NCBI GenBank assembly: GCA_004379165.1
Contig: NKXK01000023.1
Span: 95,862-159,861, forward strand
DNA length: 64,000 nucleotides
From: Rhodocyclaceae bacterium
GTDB lineage: Bacteria > Pseudomonadota > Gammaproteobacteria > Burkholderiales > Rhodocyclaceae
Direction of reading: 5' to 3'
Shown: positions 55,397 to 64,000 of the stretch, piece after piece
Layout: each line of letters starts with the position of its first letter
Position numbering within the stretch: position 1 is the stretch's first letter
Made by a program: the position numbers and the translations under genes
Notes under the pieces: generated by a model
Databases searched by the model: none
Seen by the model: the letters and a program-made list of their open reading frames with translations, nothing else
Told to the model about the DNA's origin: nothing

Positions 55397-55464
55397 TGGC
55401 AGCGCCGTCACTGCCAAAATTAGCGCACAATGGCAGTTTTGACATACCCAGCCTGCCTGGCAGA
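55397..55464 (+). promoter_or_regulatory. Candidate activator-binding sites (UAS) of the octaheme operon
   Basis: A palindrome TGGCAG-N8-CTGCCA (55397-55416), then TGGCAGTTTTGACA (from 55431, 95 bases from the promoter's -24 edge) and TGCCTGGCAGA (55454-55464). The last two match the arrangement at the cyd promoter. Confidence 0.6.
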
Positions 55465-55466
55465 TC

Positions 55467-55500
55467 GCTGCGGTAAACCCGGGAAAGCATCGAAAATCAG
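55467..55500 (-). repeat. Dispersed repeat copy 14/15 region (exact core)
   Basis: CGCTGCGGTAAACCCGGGAA, then AGCATCGAAAATCAG. It adjoins the UAS region and continues into GTATCCGGAAAT, similar to copy 9 at 30122-30163. A degenerate terminator-like stretch (55528-55552) lies between it and the cbbY stop. Confidence 0.8.
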
Positions 55501-55586
55501 GTATCCGGAAATTTCCCACCCCAAGGCAAAAACCCGGCGACCTTGCGGCGCTGAGTGGAAGAGGTGGACCTTCGGCCATGTCAGTC

Positions 55587-56279
55587 TCAGAGATCGTCGA
55601 CCTCCAAACCCTCAAGTGTGTCGACCACCCGCCACGCACCACCGAAGTCTTCATTGCGAGTGTAGTCGTTTCGGTTCACCAGACAGCGCAGGCCTGCGCC
55701 AAGTGCCGCCTGCAGGCCGTTGTGCGAATCCTCGATGGCGAGACAGGATTCGGGCGGCAGGTCGAGGCGCTCGAGCACCCAGGCATAGATGTCTGACGCA
55801 GGCTTCTTTGCGGCGACAACATCGCCGGCACCGATCACCTCAAATCTGCGGCGTACCGGCTCACTGAGCGTTGCCGACAGCAGTGCCTCAACATTCTCTG
55901 GCGTCGTTGTCGTTGCTATTGCCAGGCGTAGCCCGCGCGCGATCGCAGTTTCGATCAAGCAACCCACTCCCGGGCGTAGTGGTATCCGTCCACTGCCTGC
56001 CAGCCGCACATAGTGCCTGGTCTTGGTGGCATGCAAGGCACGAATTAGCGCATCCGCATCTCGTCCCGCGAAAAATGCCGGGTCGTATCGTTCGGCGTAA
56101 TGACGAAGACGCTCCTTGCCGCCAGCCACCGTAAGTAACCGGCCATAGGTCTGCTCATCCCACTGCCATTCGAGTCCGTGCTCACCAAAGGCGAGATTGA
56201 ATGCACAGCGATGGCCGTCGCGCTCGGTATCGGCGAGCGTGCCATCCACATCGAAGATCAGGGCTTTGAGGGCATCCAT
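55587..56279 (-). CDS. cbbY: CbbY-family HAD phosphatase (xylulose-bisphosphate phosphatase-like)
   Basis: A 230-residue HAD hydrolase. Motif I FDVDGTLADTE (residues 9-19) has the nucleophile Asp and general-acid Asp; motif II AIATTTT and motif III AKKPASDIY plus AIEDSHNG are present. CbbY enzymes remove xylulose-1,5-bisphosphate, a RuBisCO inhibitor. Located beside the cbb operon but on the opposite strand. Confidence 0.9.
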   Translation of the reverse strand: MDALKALIFDVDGTLADTERDGHRCAFNLAFGEHGLEWQWDEQTYGRLLTVAGGKERLRHYAERYDPAFFAGRDADALIRALHATKTRHYVRLAGSGRIPLRPGVGCLIETAIARGLRLAIATTTTPENVEALLSATLSEPVRRRFEVIGAGDVVAAKKPASDIYAWVLERLDLPPESCLAIEDSHNGLQAALGAGLRCLVNRNDYTRNEDFGGAWRVVDTLEGLEVDDL

Positions 56280-56465
56280 TCCGACAGCCTAGGCTGGAGA
56301 AAGAGGAAGGGCCAGTCAGGAATACTGAAGGCAGGCTTCAGCGGACCTTAAGGTTAAACATAAACTACAACTGACCTGGATATTAAAAATTACTGACTAC
56401 ATCTTAATTAAGAAGTCACTTATCTTTGCTGCCAATCGAGTAATACAACAATGATTGGAGACACC

Positions 56466-57527
56466 ATGTTATTCGGACGCACGACCCTGTCGAAGTTCGT
56501 TATCGAACATACCCGGGGGCAACACAGCGAAATGGGCGCCCTGCTCATCGACGTCGCCGCCGCGGTCAAGACCATCTCTGCCCAGGTCGGCAAGGGCGCG
56601 CTCTCAGGTGTTTCCGGCGCCCTCGACGTGACCAATATCCAGGGCGAAGTCCAGAAAAAGATCGACGTACTCGCCAACGAGGCCCTGCTGCGCCACTGCG
56701 AATGGGGTGGCCAGCTCGCCGGCATGGCATCCGAGGAGATGGATACCCCGTACCAGATTCCGGAACAGTTCCCGCGCGGCCGTTATCTGCTGATCTTCGA
56801 CCCGCTCGACGGTTCTTCGAACAGCGACGTCAATGTGTCTGTAGGCACCATTTTTTCGATCTTTTCCAGGTTCACCGCAGGTGATGCCGAAGACGCCGAT
56901 TTCCTGCGTCCCGGCACCGAGCAGGTAGCCGCCGGCTACGCCATCTACGGCCCCTGCACCATGCTCGTGCTCACCGTCGGCACCGGTACACACGGCTTCA
57001 CGCTTGATCGCGAAAGCGGCAATTTCATCCTCACCCACCCGGACATCCGCGTACCGACCGAGACCCGCGAATTCGCCATCAACAGCTCCAACGAGCGTTT
57101 CTGGGAACCGCCGGTGCAGCGCTACGTGAGCGAATGCAAGGCCGGGAAATCCGGCGTGCGCGGTGCCGATTTCAACATGCGCTGGATCGCCTCGATGGTT
57201 GCCGAAGTGCACCGCATCCTGATGCGCGGCGGCATTTTCATGTACCCCAAGGACAACAAGGACCCGGCCAAGCCAGGTCGCCTGCGGCTGATGTACGAGG
57301 CCAACCCGATGGCGATGCTGATCGAGCAGGCTGGCGGCGCCGCCAGCACCGGCCGCCAGCGCATCCTTGATGTGGCGCCTGAAGAACTGCACCAGCGGGT
57401 GCCGGTGATTCTCGGCTCGCGTGAGGAAGTCGAGCGCCTCGTGCGCTATCACCAGGAGTACGACACCGGCGCCGACCGCCCCTTCGTCTCGCCGCTGTTC
57501 TCCGAACGCTCGCTGTTCCGCGACTAA
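56466..57527 (+). CDS. fbp: Fructose-1,6-bisphosphatase class I
   Basis: A 353-residue enzyme for Calvin-cycle regeneration and gluconeogenesis. Metal-site motif [22 protein letters not shown] is near residues 108-130, and [22 protein letters not shown] near residue 270 carries the substrate site. The loop [11 protein letters not shown] just after the metal site is encoded by a dispersed repeat. GGAG before ATG 56466. First gene of the cbb operon. Confidence 0.94.
   Translation: MLFGRTTLSKFVIEHTRGQHSEMGALLIDVAAAVKTISAQVGKGALSGVSGALDVTNIQGEVQKKIDVLANEALLRHCEWGGQLAGMASEEMDTPYQIPEQFPRGRYLLIFDPLDGSSNSDVNVSVGTIFSIFSRFTAGDAEDADFLRPGTEQVAAGYAIYGPCTMLVLTVGTGTHGFTLDRESGNFILTHPDIRVPTETREFAINSSNERFWEPPVQRYVSECKAGKSGVRGADFNMRWIASMVAEVHRILMRGGIFMYPKDNKDPAKPGRLRLMYEANPMAMLIEQAGGAASTGRQRILDVAPEELHQRVPVILGSREEVERLVRYHQEYDTGADRPFVSPLFSERSLFRD
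56849..56883 (+). repeat. Dispersed repeat copy 16 (exact core), inside fbp
   Basis: CCATTTTTTCGATC, then TTTTCCAGGTTCACCGCAGG. In frame in a loop near the active site of fructose bisphosphatase. Confidence 0.8.
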
Positions 57528-57553
57528 AGATTTCGTCATTTCCGGGAGTAACC

Positions 57554-58426
57554 ATGTCCGTCAAGCACCCCATCATCGCCATCACTGGCTCTTCCGGCGC
57601 CGGCACCAGCACGGTGATGCAGAGTTTCCAGCACATCTTCCGCCGTGAAAAGCTCAACGCCCAGATCGTCGAAGGCGACTCCTTCCACCGCTATGACCGC
57701 ATGAGCATGCGTCAGGTGATGAAGGATCAGGAAGCCGCCGGCAACCGCAATTTCAGCCATTTCGGCCCAGAAGCCAACCTGCTCGAAGAACTGGAACAAC
57801 TCTTCATCAGCTACGGCCGCGACGGCAGCGGCAAGGTCCGCAAATACCTGCACGATGCCGGCGAAGCGGAGCCTTACGGGCAGGAGCCGGGCACTTTCAT
57901 TCCCTGGCAGGACATCCCCGCCGGCACCGACCTGATGTTCTACGAAGGCCTGCACGGCGCCTGGGCCGGCAAGGGCATCGACATCTCGGCGCAGGTCGAT
58001 CTCTGCGTCGGTGTCGTGCCCATCATCAACCTGGAGTGGATACAGAAACTGCATCGCGACCAGAAAATGCGCGGCTACTCGCAGGAGGCAGTGACCGACA
58101 CCATCCTGCGCCGGATGCCGGACTACGTCAGCCACCTCTGCCCGCAGTTCGGCCGCACCCACGTCAATTTCCAGCGCGTACCCATCGTTGATACCTCCAA
58201 CCCCTTCATCGCCCGCGACATCCCGACGGCCGACGAGAGCATGGTGGTGATCCGCTTCGCCAACCCCAAGGGCATCGACTTCCAGTACCTGCTCTCCATC
58301 CTCCACGGCTCAATGCTCACCCGCCCGAACACCCTGGTTGTGCCCGGCGGCAAGATGGGCCTGGCCATGCAGATGATCTTCACCCCCATGGTCCTGCGCC
58401 TGATGGACCTGAAGCGCCGCGCCTGA
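57554..58426 (+). CDS. prkB: Phosphoribulokinase
   Basis: A 290-residue kinase producing ribulose-1,5-bisphosphate, RuBisCO's substrate. P-loop GSSGAGTSTVMQSF is at about residues 11-24, and YEGLHGAW near residue 133 contains catalytic and Mg residues. Proteobacterial (class I) type by length and lack of regulatory cysteines. Second gene of the cbb operon, 27 bases after fbp. Confidence 0.94.
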   Translation: MSVKHPIIAITGSSGAGTSTVMQSFQHIFRREKLNAQIVEGDSFHRYDRMSMRQVMKDQEAAGNRNFSHFGPEANLLEELEQLFISYGRDGSGKVRKYLHDAGEAEPYGQEPGTFIPWQDIPAGTDLMFYEGLHGAWAGKGIDISAQVDLCVGVVPIINLEWIQKLHRDQKMRGYSQEAVTDTILRRMPDYVSHLCPQFGRTHVNFQRVPIVDTSNPFIARDIPTADESMVVIRFANPKGIDFQYLLSILHGSMLTRPNTLVVPGGKMGLAMQMIFTPMVLRLMDLKRRA

Positions 58427-58441
58427 CCCAAGGAGAGAGTG

Positions 58442-60466
58442 ATGAACGCCCCTGCCCCGCAGCAACTCGCCAACGCCCTGCGTTTCCTTGCCATCGACGC
58501 CGTCGAGGCCGCCAAGTCCGGCCACCCCGGCGCGCCGATGGGCATGGCGGACATTGCCGAAGTCCTCTGGCGCCGCCATCTCCGGCACAATCCGTCCAAC
58601 CCGCAGTGGCCCGACCGCGATCGTTTCGTGCTTTCCAACGGCCACGGCTCGATGCTGATCTATGCCCTGCTCCATCTCACAGGCTACGATCTGCCGCTCG
58701 ACGAACTGAAGCGCTTCCGCCAGATTGGCAGCCGCACCGCCGGCCATCCCGAAGTCGGGCACACGCCCGGCATCGAAACCACCACCGGCCCGCTCGGACA
58801 GGGTCTTGCCAACGCGGTGGGCATGGCGCTCGCCGAAAAGCTGCTCGCCCAACGCTACAACGGCCCCGGCTACGACATCGTCGACCACCGCACCTGGGTC
58901 TTCCTCGGTGACGGCTGCCTGATGGAAGGCATCAGCCACGAAGCCTGCTCGCTGGCCGGCGTCTGGGGTCTGGACAAGCTGGTCGCTTTTTACGACGACA
59001 ACGGCATTTCCATCGACGGCCACGTCGAGGGCTGGTTCCGCGACGACACGCCGGCCCGCTTCCGTGCCTACGGCTGGCAGGTGATCGGCCCCATCGACGG
59101 CCATGATCCAGCCGCCATCGATGCTGCCATCGTCGCCGCCAAGGCCGGCAGCGGCCAGCCAACACTGATCGTCTGCCGCACGCAGATCGGCATGGGTTCG
59201 CCGAACAAGGCCGGCACGCACGATGTGCACGGCGCGCCGCTGGGGGCAGAGGAAGTCGCTGCCACCCGCGCCGCACTGAACTGGCCGCACGCCCCGTTCG
59301 AAGTTCCTGAAACGCTGCGCCGCGCCTGGGATGCCCGTGACAGCGGGGCGGCCCTGGAGGCTGGCTGGCAGGACAAACTGGCAAGCTATCGCCGGCAACA
59401 CCCGGAGCAGGCTGCCGAGTTCGAACGCACTCAGGCCGCCGGCCTGCCAGAGCGCTGGCCGGAAATCCGCGCCGAACTGCTGACCTTGGCTGCAGCAAAA
59501 ACCGGCGGCATCGCCAGCCGCAAATCCTCGCAGAATTGCCTCGATTTCCTGGTCGACCGCATCCCGGAACTACTCGGCGGCTCTGCCGACCTCAGCGGCT
59601 CCAACCTTACCGCCGGCAAGGGCAGCGTCGCCTGGCACGCTGCTGGCGAGCGCATGGCCAACTACATTTCTTACGGCGTCCGCGAATTCGGCATGACGGC
59701 AATCATGAACGGCGTCGCGCTGCATCGCGGCCTGATTCCCTACGGCGGCACCTTTGCCGTGTTTTCCGACTACGCCCGTAACGCCATCCGCATGAGTGCG
59801 CTGATGCAGCAGCGCGTCGTCCATGTGCTGACCCACGACTCCATCGGCCTCGGCGAGGATGGCCCAACGCACCAGCCGATTGAACACCTCGGCAGCCTGC
59901 GCCTGATTCCCGGCCTGGATCTCTGGCGCCCCTGTGACGAACTGGAAACCGCGGTTGCCTGGAGCGAAGCGCTGGAACGCCACGACGGGCCGAGCGTCCT
60001 CTTCCTGTCGCGGCAGAACCTGCCGCAGTGCGGCGACGGCCGCGCCGAAGCGATTGCCCGTGGTGCCTACGTGCTGCGCGATGTGCCGGGCGACCTGCAG
60101 GCCGTCATCATCGCAACCGGCTCGGAAATCGCCATCGCCCTCGCCGCCCAGCAGCAACTGGCCGAGCAGGGTATCCCCACGCGAGTGGTCTCGATGCCCT
60201 GCTGCGAGCGCTTCGACCGTCAGCCCTCCGCCTGGCGCCGCAGCGTCCTGCCATCCGACCTGCCGCGCATCGCCATCGAAGCCGGGCATCCCGATCCATG
60301 GCGCAAATACGTCGGTCTCGACGGCGCCGTGGTTGGCCTTGCCCGCTTCGGCGAATCAGGCCCCGGCCCGGCGCTTTACGAGCACTTCGGCCTGACGCCC
60401 GCTCGTTTGGCCCGGGCAGTGACCGACACCATTGCCTTGCAGAGCACCGCCGACGGCGATCTCTGA
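58442..60466 (+). CDS. tkt: Transketolase
   Basis: A 674-residue thiamine-diphosphate enzyme of the Calvin cycle and pentose pathway. [17 protein letters not shown] near residue 25, the ThDP/Mg motif [13 protein letters not shown] near residue 157, and [20 protein letters not shown] near residue 462 are intact. AAGGAGAGAG before ATG 58442; GTG 58439 is an alternative. Third gene of the operon. Confidence 0.95.
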   Translation: MNAPAPQQLANALRFLAIDAVEAAKSGHPGAPMGMADIAEVLWRRHLRHNPSNPQWPDRDRFVLSNGHGSMLIYALLHLTGYDLPLDELKRFRQIGSRTAGHPEVGHTPGIETTTGPLGQGLANAVGMALAEKLLAQRYNGPGYDIVDHRTWVFLGDGCLMEGISHEACSLAGVWGLDKLVAFYDDNGISIDGHVEGWFRDDTPARFRAYGWQVIGPIDGHDPAAIDAAIVAAKAGSGQPTLIVCRTQIGMGSPNKAGTHDVHGAPLGAEEVAATRAALNWPHAPFEVPETLRRAWDARDSGAALEAGWQDKLASYRRQHPEQAAEFERTQAAGLPERWPEIRAELLTLAAAKTGGIASRKSSQNCLDFLVDRIPELLGGSADLSGSNLTAGKGSVAWHAAGERMANYISYGVREFGMTAIMNGVALHRGLIPYGGTFAVFSDYARNAIRMSALMQQRVVHVLTHDSIGLGEDGPTHQPIEHLGSLRLIPGLDLWRPCDELETAVAWSEALERHDGPSVLFLSRQNLPQCGDGRAEAIARGAYVLRDVPGDLQAVIIATGSEIAIALAAQQQLAEQGIPTRVVSMPCCERFDRQPSAWRRSVLPSDLPRIAIEAGHPDPWRKYVGLDGAVVGLARFGESGPGPALYEHFGLTPARLARAVTDTIALQSTADGDL

Positions 60467-60496
60467 ACAGCATTCAAAAACCATCAGGAGACACTC

Positions 60497-61504
60497 ATGC
60501 CCATTCGGGTTGCCATCAACGGTTTCGGCCGTATCGGTCGCATGGCGTTTCGCGCTATTGCCGAACAGCCAGAATTTGCCGACCTTGAAGTGGTCGCCAT
60601 CAACGACCTGCTTGAACCGGACTACCTCGCCTATCTGCTGCGCCACGACTCCGTGCACGGCCGATTTTCGGGCGAAATTTCGGTTGACCGCAGCGAGCTC
60701 GTCGTCGATGGTCGCCGTATCCGGCTAAGTGCCGAGAAGAACCCCGCCGAACTGCCTTGGACAGCCAGCGCGGTCGATGTCGTCATCGAGGCGACTGGGC
60801 ACTTCCTGACGGGCGCCAGTTGCGAGGCGCATCTGGTTGCCGGTGCTCGGAGAGTGGTTCAGTCCGCACCAGCCAAGGACGAGACGCCGATGTTCGTCTT
60901 CGGCGTCAATCATGACGACTATGCCGGCGAAGCCATCGTTTCGGCCGCCTCGTGCACAACCAATGCCCTCGCGCCAGTCGCCAAGGTGCTACACGAACGC
61001 TTCGGCATCCGCCGCGGCCTGATGAGCACTGTGCACGCAGCCACCGCCACACAAAAGACCGTCGATGCTCCCTCGAACAAGGATTGGCGAGGCGGTCGCG
61101 GCATTCTAGAAAACGTCATTCCTTCCTCGACCGGCGCCGCCAAGGCGGTGGGCAAGGTAATTCCGGAACTGAACAAAAAACTCACCGGCATGGCCTTCCG
61201 CGTTCCGACCTCCGATGTATCGGTCGTGGACCTCACGGTTGAACTCGAGCAGGCCGCCAGTTACGACGAGATCTGCGCCGCCATGCGCACCGCGGCCGAG
61301 TCCGGACCGCTCAAAGGCGTATTGGGTTATACCGACGAAAAAGTGGTTTCAACCGACTTCCGTGGCTGTCCGCAGCCCTCGATCTTCGATGCTGACGCCG
61401 GCATCGCGCTCGACCCGACCTTCGTCAAGGTTGTCGCCTGGTACGACAACGAGTACGGCTACACCTGCAACCTGCTGCGACTCGTCCGCCACATCAGCCA
61501 TTAG
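60497..61504 (+). CDS. gap: Glyceraldehyde-3-phosphate dehydrogenase type I
   Basis: A 335-residue enzyme. The Rossmann start [14 protein letters not shown] is at residues 7-20, the catalytic Cys is in [15 protein letters not shown] near residue 154, and the NAD-binding [17 protein letters not shown] and [12 protein letters not shown] ends are typical. The stretch [11 protein letters not shown] near residue 57 is encoded by a dispersed repeat. Fourth gene of the operon. Confidence 0.94.
   Translation: MPIRVAINGFGRIGRMAFRAIAEQPEFADLEVVAINDLLEPDYLAYLLRHDSVHGRFSGEISVDRSELVVDGRRIRLSAEKNPAELPWTASAVDVVIEATGHFLTGASCEAHLVAGARRVVQSAPAKDETPMFVFGVNHDDYAGEAIVSAASCTTNALAPVAKVLHERFGIRRGLMSTVHAATATQKTVDAPSNKDWRGGRGILENVIPSSTGAAKAVGKVIPELNKKLTGMAFRVPTSDVSVVDLTVELEQAASYDEICAAMRTAAESGPLKGVLGYTDEKVVSTDFRGCPQPSIFDADAGIALDPTFVKVVAWYDNEYGYTCNLLRLVRHISH
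60659..60695 (+). repeat. Dispersed repeat copy 17 (exact core), inside gap
   Basis: GGCCGATTTTCGGGCGAAAT, then TTCGGTTGACCGCAGCG. In frame in the N-terminal domain of GAPDH, at a length-neutral position for the family. Confidence 0.8.
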
Positions 61505-61514
61505 GGAGAGCACC

Positions 61515-62735
61515 ATGACCACCTTCCTGCGTCTCGAAGATCAAGCGCTTGTCGGCCGGCGCGTGCTGATTCGCGCCGATCTCAACGTCCCGGTCGATGC
61601 CGAAGGCCGGATCAGCGACGATACGCGCATCGTCGCCTCGCTGGCAGCCATGCGTCTGGCGCTCGACGGCGGTGCCTCGGTGCTGGTGACCTCGCATTTC
61701 GGCCGACCGCGTGAAGGCGCACTGACCGCCGCCGATTCGCTGGCACCGATTGCCCGCCGCCTGAGCGAGTTGCTGGGCCGTCCGGTACCGTTGATCACCG
61801 ACTGGCTGGAAGAGACGCCGCGCGTTCATCCGGGCGAGATCGTCCTGCTTGAAAACTGTCGTGGCAATGTCGGGGAAAAGGCCAACGACCCGGCGCTCGC
61901 CCAACGCATCGCCCGCCTCTGCGACATCTACGTCAATGATGCCTTCGGCGCTGCCCACCGGGCCGAGGCAACAACCCATGCCATCGCCGGCTTCGCCCCC
62001 GTCGCCTGCGCCGGCCCGCTGATGGCGGCCGAGCTGGACGCGCTGAACCGCGCCTTTGCCGCGCCGCGCCGGCCGCTGGTCGCCATTGTTGGCGGCTCCA
62101 AGGTGTCGACCAAGCTCTCCATCCTGCGTTCGCTGGCCGAGCGCGTCGACCGGCTGATTGTCGGCGGCGGCATTGCCAACACCTTTCTGCTCGCAGCCGG
62201 CCACCCGATCGGCAAATCGCTGGCGGAGCCGGATCTGGTGCCCGAAGCCCGCGAGATCATGGCGATAATGGCAGCCCGCGGTGCCTCGGTGCCGCTGCCG
62301 CTTGATGTGCTGGTCGCCGACCGTTTCGCGGCCGATGCCCCGGCAACGCTACGCCCGGTCGACAGCGTTGGCGACGACGAGATGATCTTCGACGTCGGCC
62401 CGCAAACCTCCCGCCTGCTCGCCAGCGTGCTGCAGGAGTCGGCGACCATTGTCTGGAACGGCCCGCTCGGCGTCTTCGAGTTTGCCAACTTTGCTGCCGG
62501 CACCGAGGCGCTGGCGACGGCCATCGTCAATTCACCGGCCTTTTCCGTCGCCGGCGGCGGCGACACGCTGGCCGCAATCAGCCAGTTCGGTGTCAGCGAG
62601 CGGATCGGCTACATCTCCACCGGCGGCGGCGCCTTCCTAGAATTTCTCGAAGGCCGCACCCTGCCCGCGGTTGCGGCTCTTGAAGCCGCTGCCCAAGCAC
62701 ACCATCAGATCAAGGAGCCTGTCGCATGTCACTGA
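61515..62735 (+). CDS. pgk: Phosphoglycerate kinase
   Basis: A 406-residue kinase. [20 protein letters not shown] near residue 20, [10 protein letters not shown] near residue 60, and [12 protein letters not shown] near residue 193 are family motifs; the C-terminal [13 protein letters not shown] binds nucleotide. ATG 61515 is chosen over the longer open frame because it matches the family start and follows GGGAG. It overlaps fba by 10 bases. Confidence 0.94.
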   Translation: MTTFLRLEDQALVGRRVLIRADLNVPVDAEGRISDDTRIVASLAAMRLALDGGASVLVTSHFGRPREGALTAADSLAPIARRLSELLGRPVPLITDWLEETPRVHPGEIVLLENCRGNVGEKANDPALAQRIARLCDIYVNDAFGAAHRAEATTHAIAGFAPVACAGPLMAAELDALNRAFAAPRRPLVAIVGGSKVSTKLSILRSLAERVDRLIVGGGIANTFLLAAGHPIGKSLAEPDLVPEAREIMAIMAARGASVPLPLDVLVADRFAADAPATLRPVDSVGDDEMIFDVGPQTSRLLASVLQESATIVWNGPLGVFEFANFAAGTEALATAIVNSPAFSVAGGGDTLAAISQFGVSERIGYISTGGGAFLEFLEGRTLPAVAALEAAAQAHHQIKEPVACH

Positions 62736-63763
62736 TTTCCCTTCGCCAGCTGCTCGACCATGCTGCTGAACACAGCTACGGCCTGCCAGCCTTCAACGTC
62801 AATAACATGGAACAGATCCACGCCATCATGCAGGCGGCCGAAGCCTGCGACAGCCCGGTGATCCTGCAGGCCTCGGCCGGCGCCCGCAAATACGCCGGCG
62901 AGCCCTTCCTGCGCAAACTGGTTGAAGCGGCCATCGAGCAGTATCCGGACATCCCGGTCTGCCTGCATCAGGACCATGGCACCTCGCCGGTGGTCTGCCA
63001 GCAGTCGATGCGCAGCGGTTTCTCCAGCGTGATGATGGACGGCTCGCTGGGCGAGGACGGCAAGACGCCGACGAGCTACGCCTACAACGTCGAGGTCACG
63101 CGCAAGGTGGTGGAAATGGCGCACGCCATTGGCGTTTCGGTTGAAGGCGAACTCGGTTGCCTCGGCTCGCTGGAAACCGGCGAGGCCGGCGAGGAAGACG
63201 GTATCGGCGCTGCCGGCAAGCTCGACCACGCTCAGATGCTCACCGACCCCGACGAGGCTGCCGATTTCGTCGCCAAAACCGGCGTCGATGCACTGGCAAT
63301 TGCCATCGGCACCAGCCACGGCGCCTACAAGTTCACCCGCCCGCCGACCGGCGAAATCCTCGCCATCGACCGCATCAAGGCGATCCATGCCCGCATTCCC
63401 CATACCCATCTGGTGATGCACGGCTCCAGCAGCGTCCCGCAGGAATGGCTGGCGGTGATCCGTCAGTACGGCGGTGCGATCAAGGAGACCTACGGCGTGC
63501 CGGTCGAGGAGATTGTCGAAGGCATCCGCCACGGCGTGCGCAAGGTCAATATCGACACCGACATCCGCCTCGCGATGACCGGTGCCATGCGCCGCGCAAT
63601 GGCAGAGAAGCCGGAGGAGTTCGATCCGCGTGCCTTCCTGAAAGCCGCGGTTGTCGCGGCACGCGACATCTGCAAATTGCGTTTTGACGCTTTCGGCTGC
63701 GCCGGTCAGGCCAGCCGCATCAAACCGCTGCCGCTCGAAAAGATGGCTGCAAGCTATCGCTGA
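62726..63763 (+). CDS. fba: Fructose-bisphosphate aldolase class II (CbbA-type)
   Basis: A 345-residue zinc aldolase of the regeneration phase. Zinc ligands are in [10 protein letters not shown] near residue 85 and in the loops ending [30 protein letters not shown] near residue 140 is typical of the CbbA subgroup, which also makes sedoheptulose bisphosphate. Sixth gene of the operon. Confidence 0.94.
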   Translation: MSLISLRQLLDHAAEHSYGLPAFNVNNMEQIHAIMQAAEACDSPVILQASAGARKYAGEPFLRKLVEAAIEQYPDIPVCLHQDHGTSPVVCQQSMRSGFSSVMMDGSLGEDGKTPTSYAYNVEVTRKVVEMAHAIGVSVEGELGCLGSLETGEAGEEDGIGAAGKLDHAQMLTDPDEAADFVAKTGVDALAIAIGTSHGAYKFTRPPTGEILAIDRIKAIHARIPHTHLVMHGSSSVPQEWLAVIRQYGGAIKETYGVPVEEIVEGIRHGVRKVNIDTDIRLAMTGAMRRAMAEKPEEFDPRAFLKAAVVAARDICKLRFDAFGCAGQASRIKPLPLEKMAASYR

Positions 63764-63809
63764 GCCCACCGTGGCGACACAAGTTTTTCTCTGCTGTTCC
63801 TTGCGTTTA

Positions 63810-63840
63810 GCAGCCCCGAGGTCTGGGGCTGCCTTTTTTT
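63810..63840 (+). terminator. Terminator after fba (within the cbb cluster)
   Basis: GCAGCCCC/GGGGCTGC stem with a T-run, 47 bases after fba. It would separate rpe from the main transcript or attenuate it. Confidence 0.85.
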
Positions 63841-63852
63841 GCCGAGACGCCC

Positions 63853-64000
63853 ATGCCCCACACTGACTACCTGATCGCCCCGAGCATCCTCTCCGCCAAC
63901 TTCGCCAAGCTCGGCGAAGAAGTGGCCAATGTCATCGCCTCCGGGGCCGACTGGATTCACTTTGACGTGATGGACAATCATTATGTTCCCAACCTGACCA
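63853..64000 (+). CDS. rpe: Ribulose-phosphate 3-epimerase (partial, cut by window end)
   Basis: The first 49 codons of a protein beginning [20 protein letters not shown], then [16 protein letters not shown], the family's conserved metal-binding and active-site strand. It starts 12 bases after the terminator and continues beyond position 64000. It interconverts ribulose and xylulose 5-phosphate in the Calvin and pentose pathways. Confidence 0.92.
   Translation, partial: MPHTDYLIAPSILSANFAKLGEEVANVIASGADWIHFDVMDNHYVPNLT

Overview
The window looks like a chromosome segment from a high-GC betaproteobacterium of the Rhodocyclales (Dechloromonas/Azonexus-like). This rests on the gene families together: form II RuBisCO with CbbQ/CbbO, a two-part Calvin-cycle gene set, CydP, CbbY, AceK with two unrelated isocitrate dehydrogenases, and paired small YdcH-type proteins. 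The lineage is inferred, since no rRNA gene is present. I saw no tRNA, rRNA, CRISPR array, transposase or integrase. Both window edges cut genes: an MFS transporter on the left and rpe on the right.

Layout. 1-8.9 kb: housekeeping and small genes (MFS, YdcH, aroC, CBS protein, orphan HTH, radical SAM/queD, patatin, yajD), a candidate anti-Shine-Dalgarno small RNA, ybaN and a LysR regulator. 8.9-14 kb: malate synthase aceB, an hrgA gene broken by one amber codon, a Gate-domain membrane protein, and lrgAB. 14-24 kb: a PAS histidine kinase/FixJ-type regulator pair, M48 protease, MFS transporter, ankyrin protein, TonB, CoA-transferase, murI and EamA. 24-30 kb: two non-homologous NADP isocitrate dehydrogenases and the kinase/phosphatase aceK. 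30-38.3 kb: katG, cbbR, cbbO, cbbQ and cbbM, all on the minus strand. 38.3-44 kb: a DevBCA/MacAB-like export operon, a BASS/ACR3-type transporter, a cytochrome c'-like protein and a Crp-family regulator.

44-55.4 kb is the most unusual part. One minus-strand operon appears to run cydP-cydA-(Spy-like)-cydB-Rieske-cydX-ybgE-NifX-like-DUF2141-DsrE-like-DUF6858. Next to it, divergently, is a sigma-54 activator gene, and further on is an octaheme cytochrome c/cytochrome b operon. Both operons have near-identical sigma-54-like promoters (TGGCACG-N4-TTGATAAG). Both also have a shared upstream element (TGGCAGT..TTTGACA) at exactly the same distance from the promoter. I infer a small regulon in which this activator co-controls a bd quinol oxidase with accessory redox proteins and a periplasmic octaheme reductase.

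55.5-64 kb: cbbY, then the second Calvin-cycle operon, fbp-prk-tkt-gap-pgk-fba-rpe. With cbbM(QO) and cbbR this nearly completes the cycle.

The whole window also carries a dispersed short repeat of about 35-45 bp with core GGTTNACCGCAG. I found about 17 copies on both strands, in gaps, across gene ends and inside coding regions (tonB, murI, cydB, the sigma-54 activator, fbp, gap). Nine copies match the 11 fixed core bases exactly, against about 0.03 expected by chance in 64 kb.
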